In this document: positions 63,688-64,000 of the stretch, piece after piece
Layout: each line of letters starts with the position of its first letter
Position numbering within the stretch: the stretch's first letter is position 1
Origin: an uncultured Roseburia sp.
GTDB lineage: Bacteria > Bacillota_A > Clostridia > Lachnospirales > Lachnospiraceae
DNA: 64,000 bases
Assembly (NCBI GenBank): GCA_900557275.1
Contig: USRX01000004.1
Coordinates: 62,001-126,000, forward strand
Reading direction: 5' to 3'
Made by a program: the position numbers and the translations under genes
The notes under the pieces: generated by a model
What the model was told of the DNA's origin: nothing
What the model saw: the letters and a program-made list of their open reading frames with translations, nothing else
Database searches by the model: none

Positions 63688-63939
63688 ATGGCAAAAAAGA
63701 ATACAAATACTGCTGATATAGGATTTGAAAAGCAGATTTGGGATGCAGCCTGTGTTTTGCGGGGAAATATGGATGCATCTGAATACAAAAATGTAGTATT
63801 GGGATTAATTTTTCTTAAATATATATCGGATCGATTTGAAGAGAAATTTATACTGGATAAAGATTTGTTGCGCTATAGTGATTCCTGGAATTGCTATGTC
63901 TGGGACGAGGTAAAAGGAACAAGTCATGTTTTTAGATAG
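63688..63939 (+). pseudogene. hsdM: Type I restriction methyltransferase (hsdM), truncated
   Basis: The first 52 or so residues are a classic HsdM N-terminus ([16 protein letters not shown], then [19 protein letters not shown]), the helical domain before the methyltransferase. The normal continuation is lost: the next 30 residues match nothing in HsdM and a TAG ends the frame at 63939. RBS GTGGGAGG is intact, so a short peptide may still be made. Probably the scar of a deleted type I restriction system; hsdS and hsdR would be expected further on. Confidence 0.8.
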
Positions 63940-64000
63940 TGTTGATCTAATAAGCAGGAAAGGATTTTATAGAGAAGACAGATGAAAATTGAAAGTATTA

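Overview
The window looks like a chromosomal segment of a low-to-mid GC gut Firmicute of the class Clostridia, most likely Lachnospiraceae (the Blautia/Ruminococcus/Dorea neighbourhood; the genus is not resolvable by eye). The evidence is AGGAGG-type ribosome sites throughout, a Phe T-box on pheST, a Clostridia-type 6S RNA candidate, an ATP-type PEP carboxykinase, an archaeal/fungal-type Asd, queH, and the paired scaffold/GGGtGRT genes common in this family. Most of the window is ordinary core metabolism, mainly on the plus strand, with short patches of decayed or accessory DNA between.

Layout: 1-1.5 kb is a decayed accessory patch (Panacea-domain antitoxin-like gene, broken small ORFs, nuclease fragment, hairpin repeats). 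1.6-3.2 kb is a two-gene ABC importer without its binding protein. 3.3-6.7 kb is queH, argH and asd. 7-8.4 kb is a HipBA toxin-antitoxin module with palindromic operators. 8.4-13.5 kb holds topB, a left-handed beta-helix protein and the NifU-like/GGGtGRT pair. 13.5-15.7 kb is another mobile-element scar (11-bp tandem repeats, a 108-nt hairpin, an excisionase-like fragment), an ATPase and an HD hydrolase. 16.3-19 kb is sulfur assimilation (metY, cysK), each gene preceded by a short cysteine-rich leader ORF. 19.2-21.9 kb is a DNA-repair pair (TIGR03915/TIGR03916) with a LexA-box-like palindrome upstream. 22-25 kb is a MATE exporter and a homocysteine methyltransferase. 25.2-33 kb is branched-chain amino acid and threonine synthesis (ilvN, ilvC, leuC, leuD, thrC, leuA), where LeuA carries a complete C-terminal AraC-type DNA-binding domain.

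33-41 kb holds a ridA remnant, an orphan TetR regulator, deoC, cdd, pckA, a 6S RNA candidate, a SpoIID-like protein and a YihY membrane protein. 41-46.3 kb is T-box-pheS-pheT-queA, with an unusual string of hairpins between pheS and pheT. 46.4-52.2 kb is a PucR-type regulator divergent from a four-gene operon (FMN enoyl-reductase/nitronate monooxygenase-like, phloretin/DAPG-hydrolase-like, ferredoxin, fumarate-reductase-like flavoprotein) that resembles an anaerobic plant-polyphenol pathway. 52.6-54.4 kb is a Lon-like AAA+ ATPase without protease domain, framed by a long inverted repeat. 54.5-61.6 kb holds a PadR regulator with a permease-prefix/FtsW-like membrane protein, a VanZ protein, a MATE exporter and an NSS transporter. 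61.7-64 kb is a decaying accessory patch with a lipoprotein, a NERD-like fragment and a truncated hsdM.

The best candidates for something not yet described are the LeuA-AraC fusion with a 22-bp palindrome at its own promoter, the paired cysteine leader ORFs, the PucR-linked polyphenol-type operon, and the inverted-repeat-framed AAA+ gene. Family calls come from recognised motifs and overall resemblance; no database search was run.
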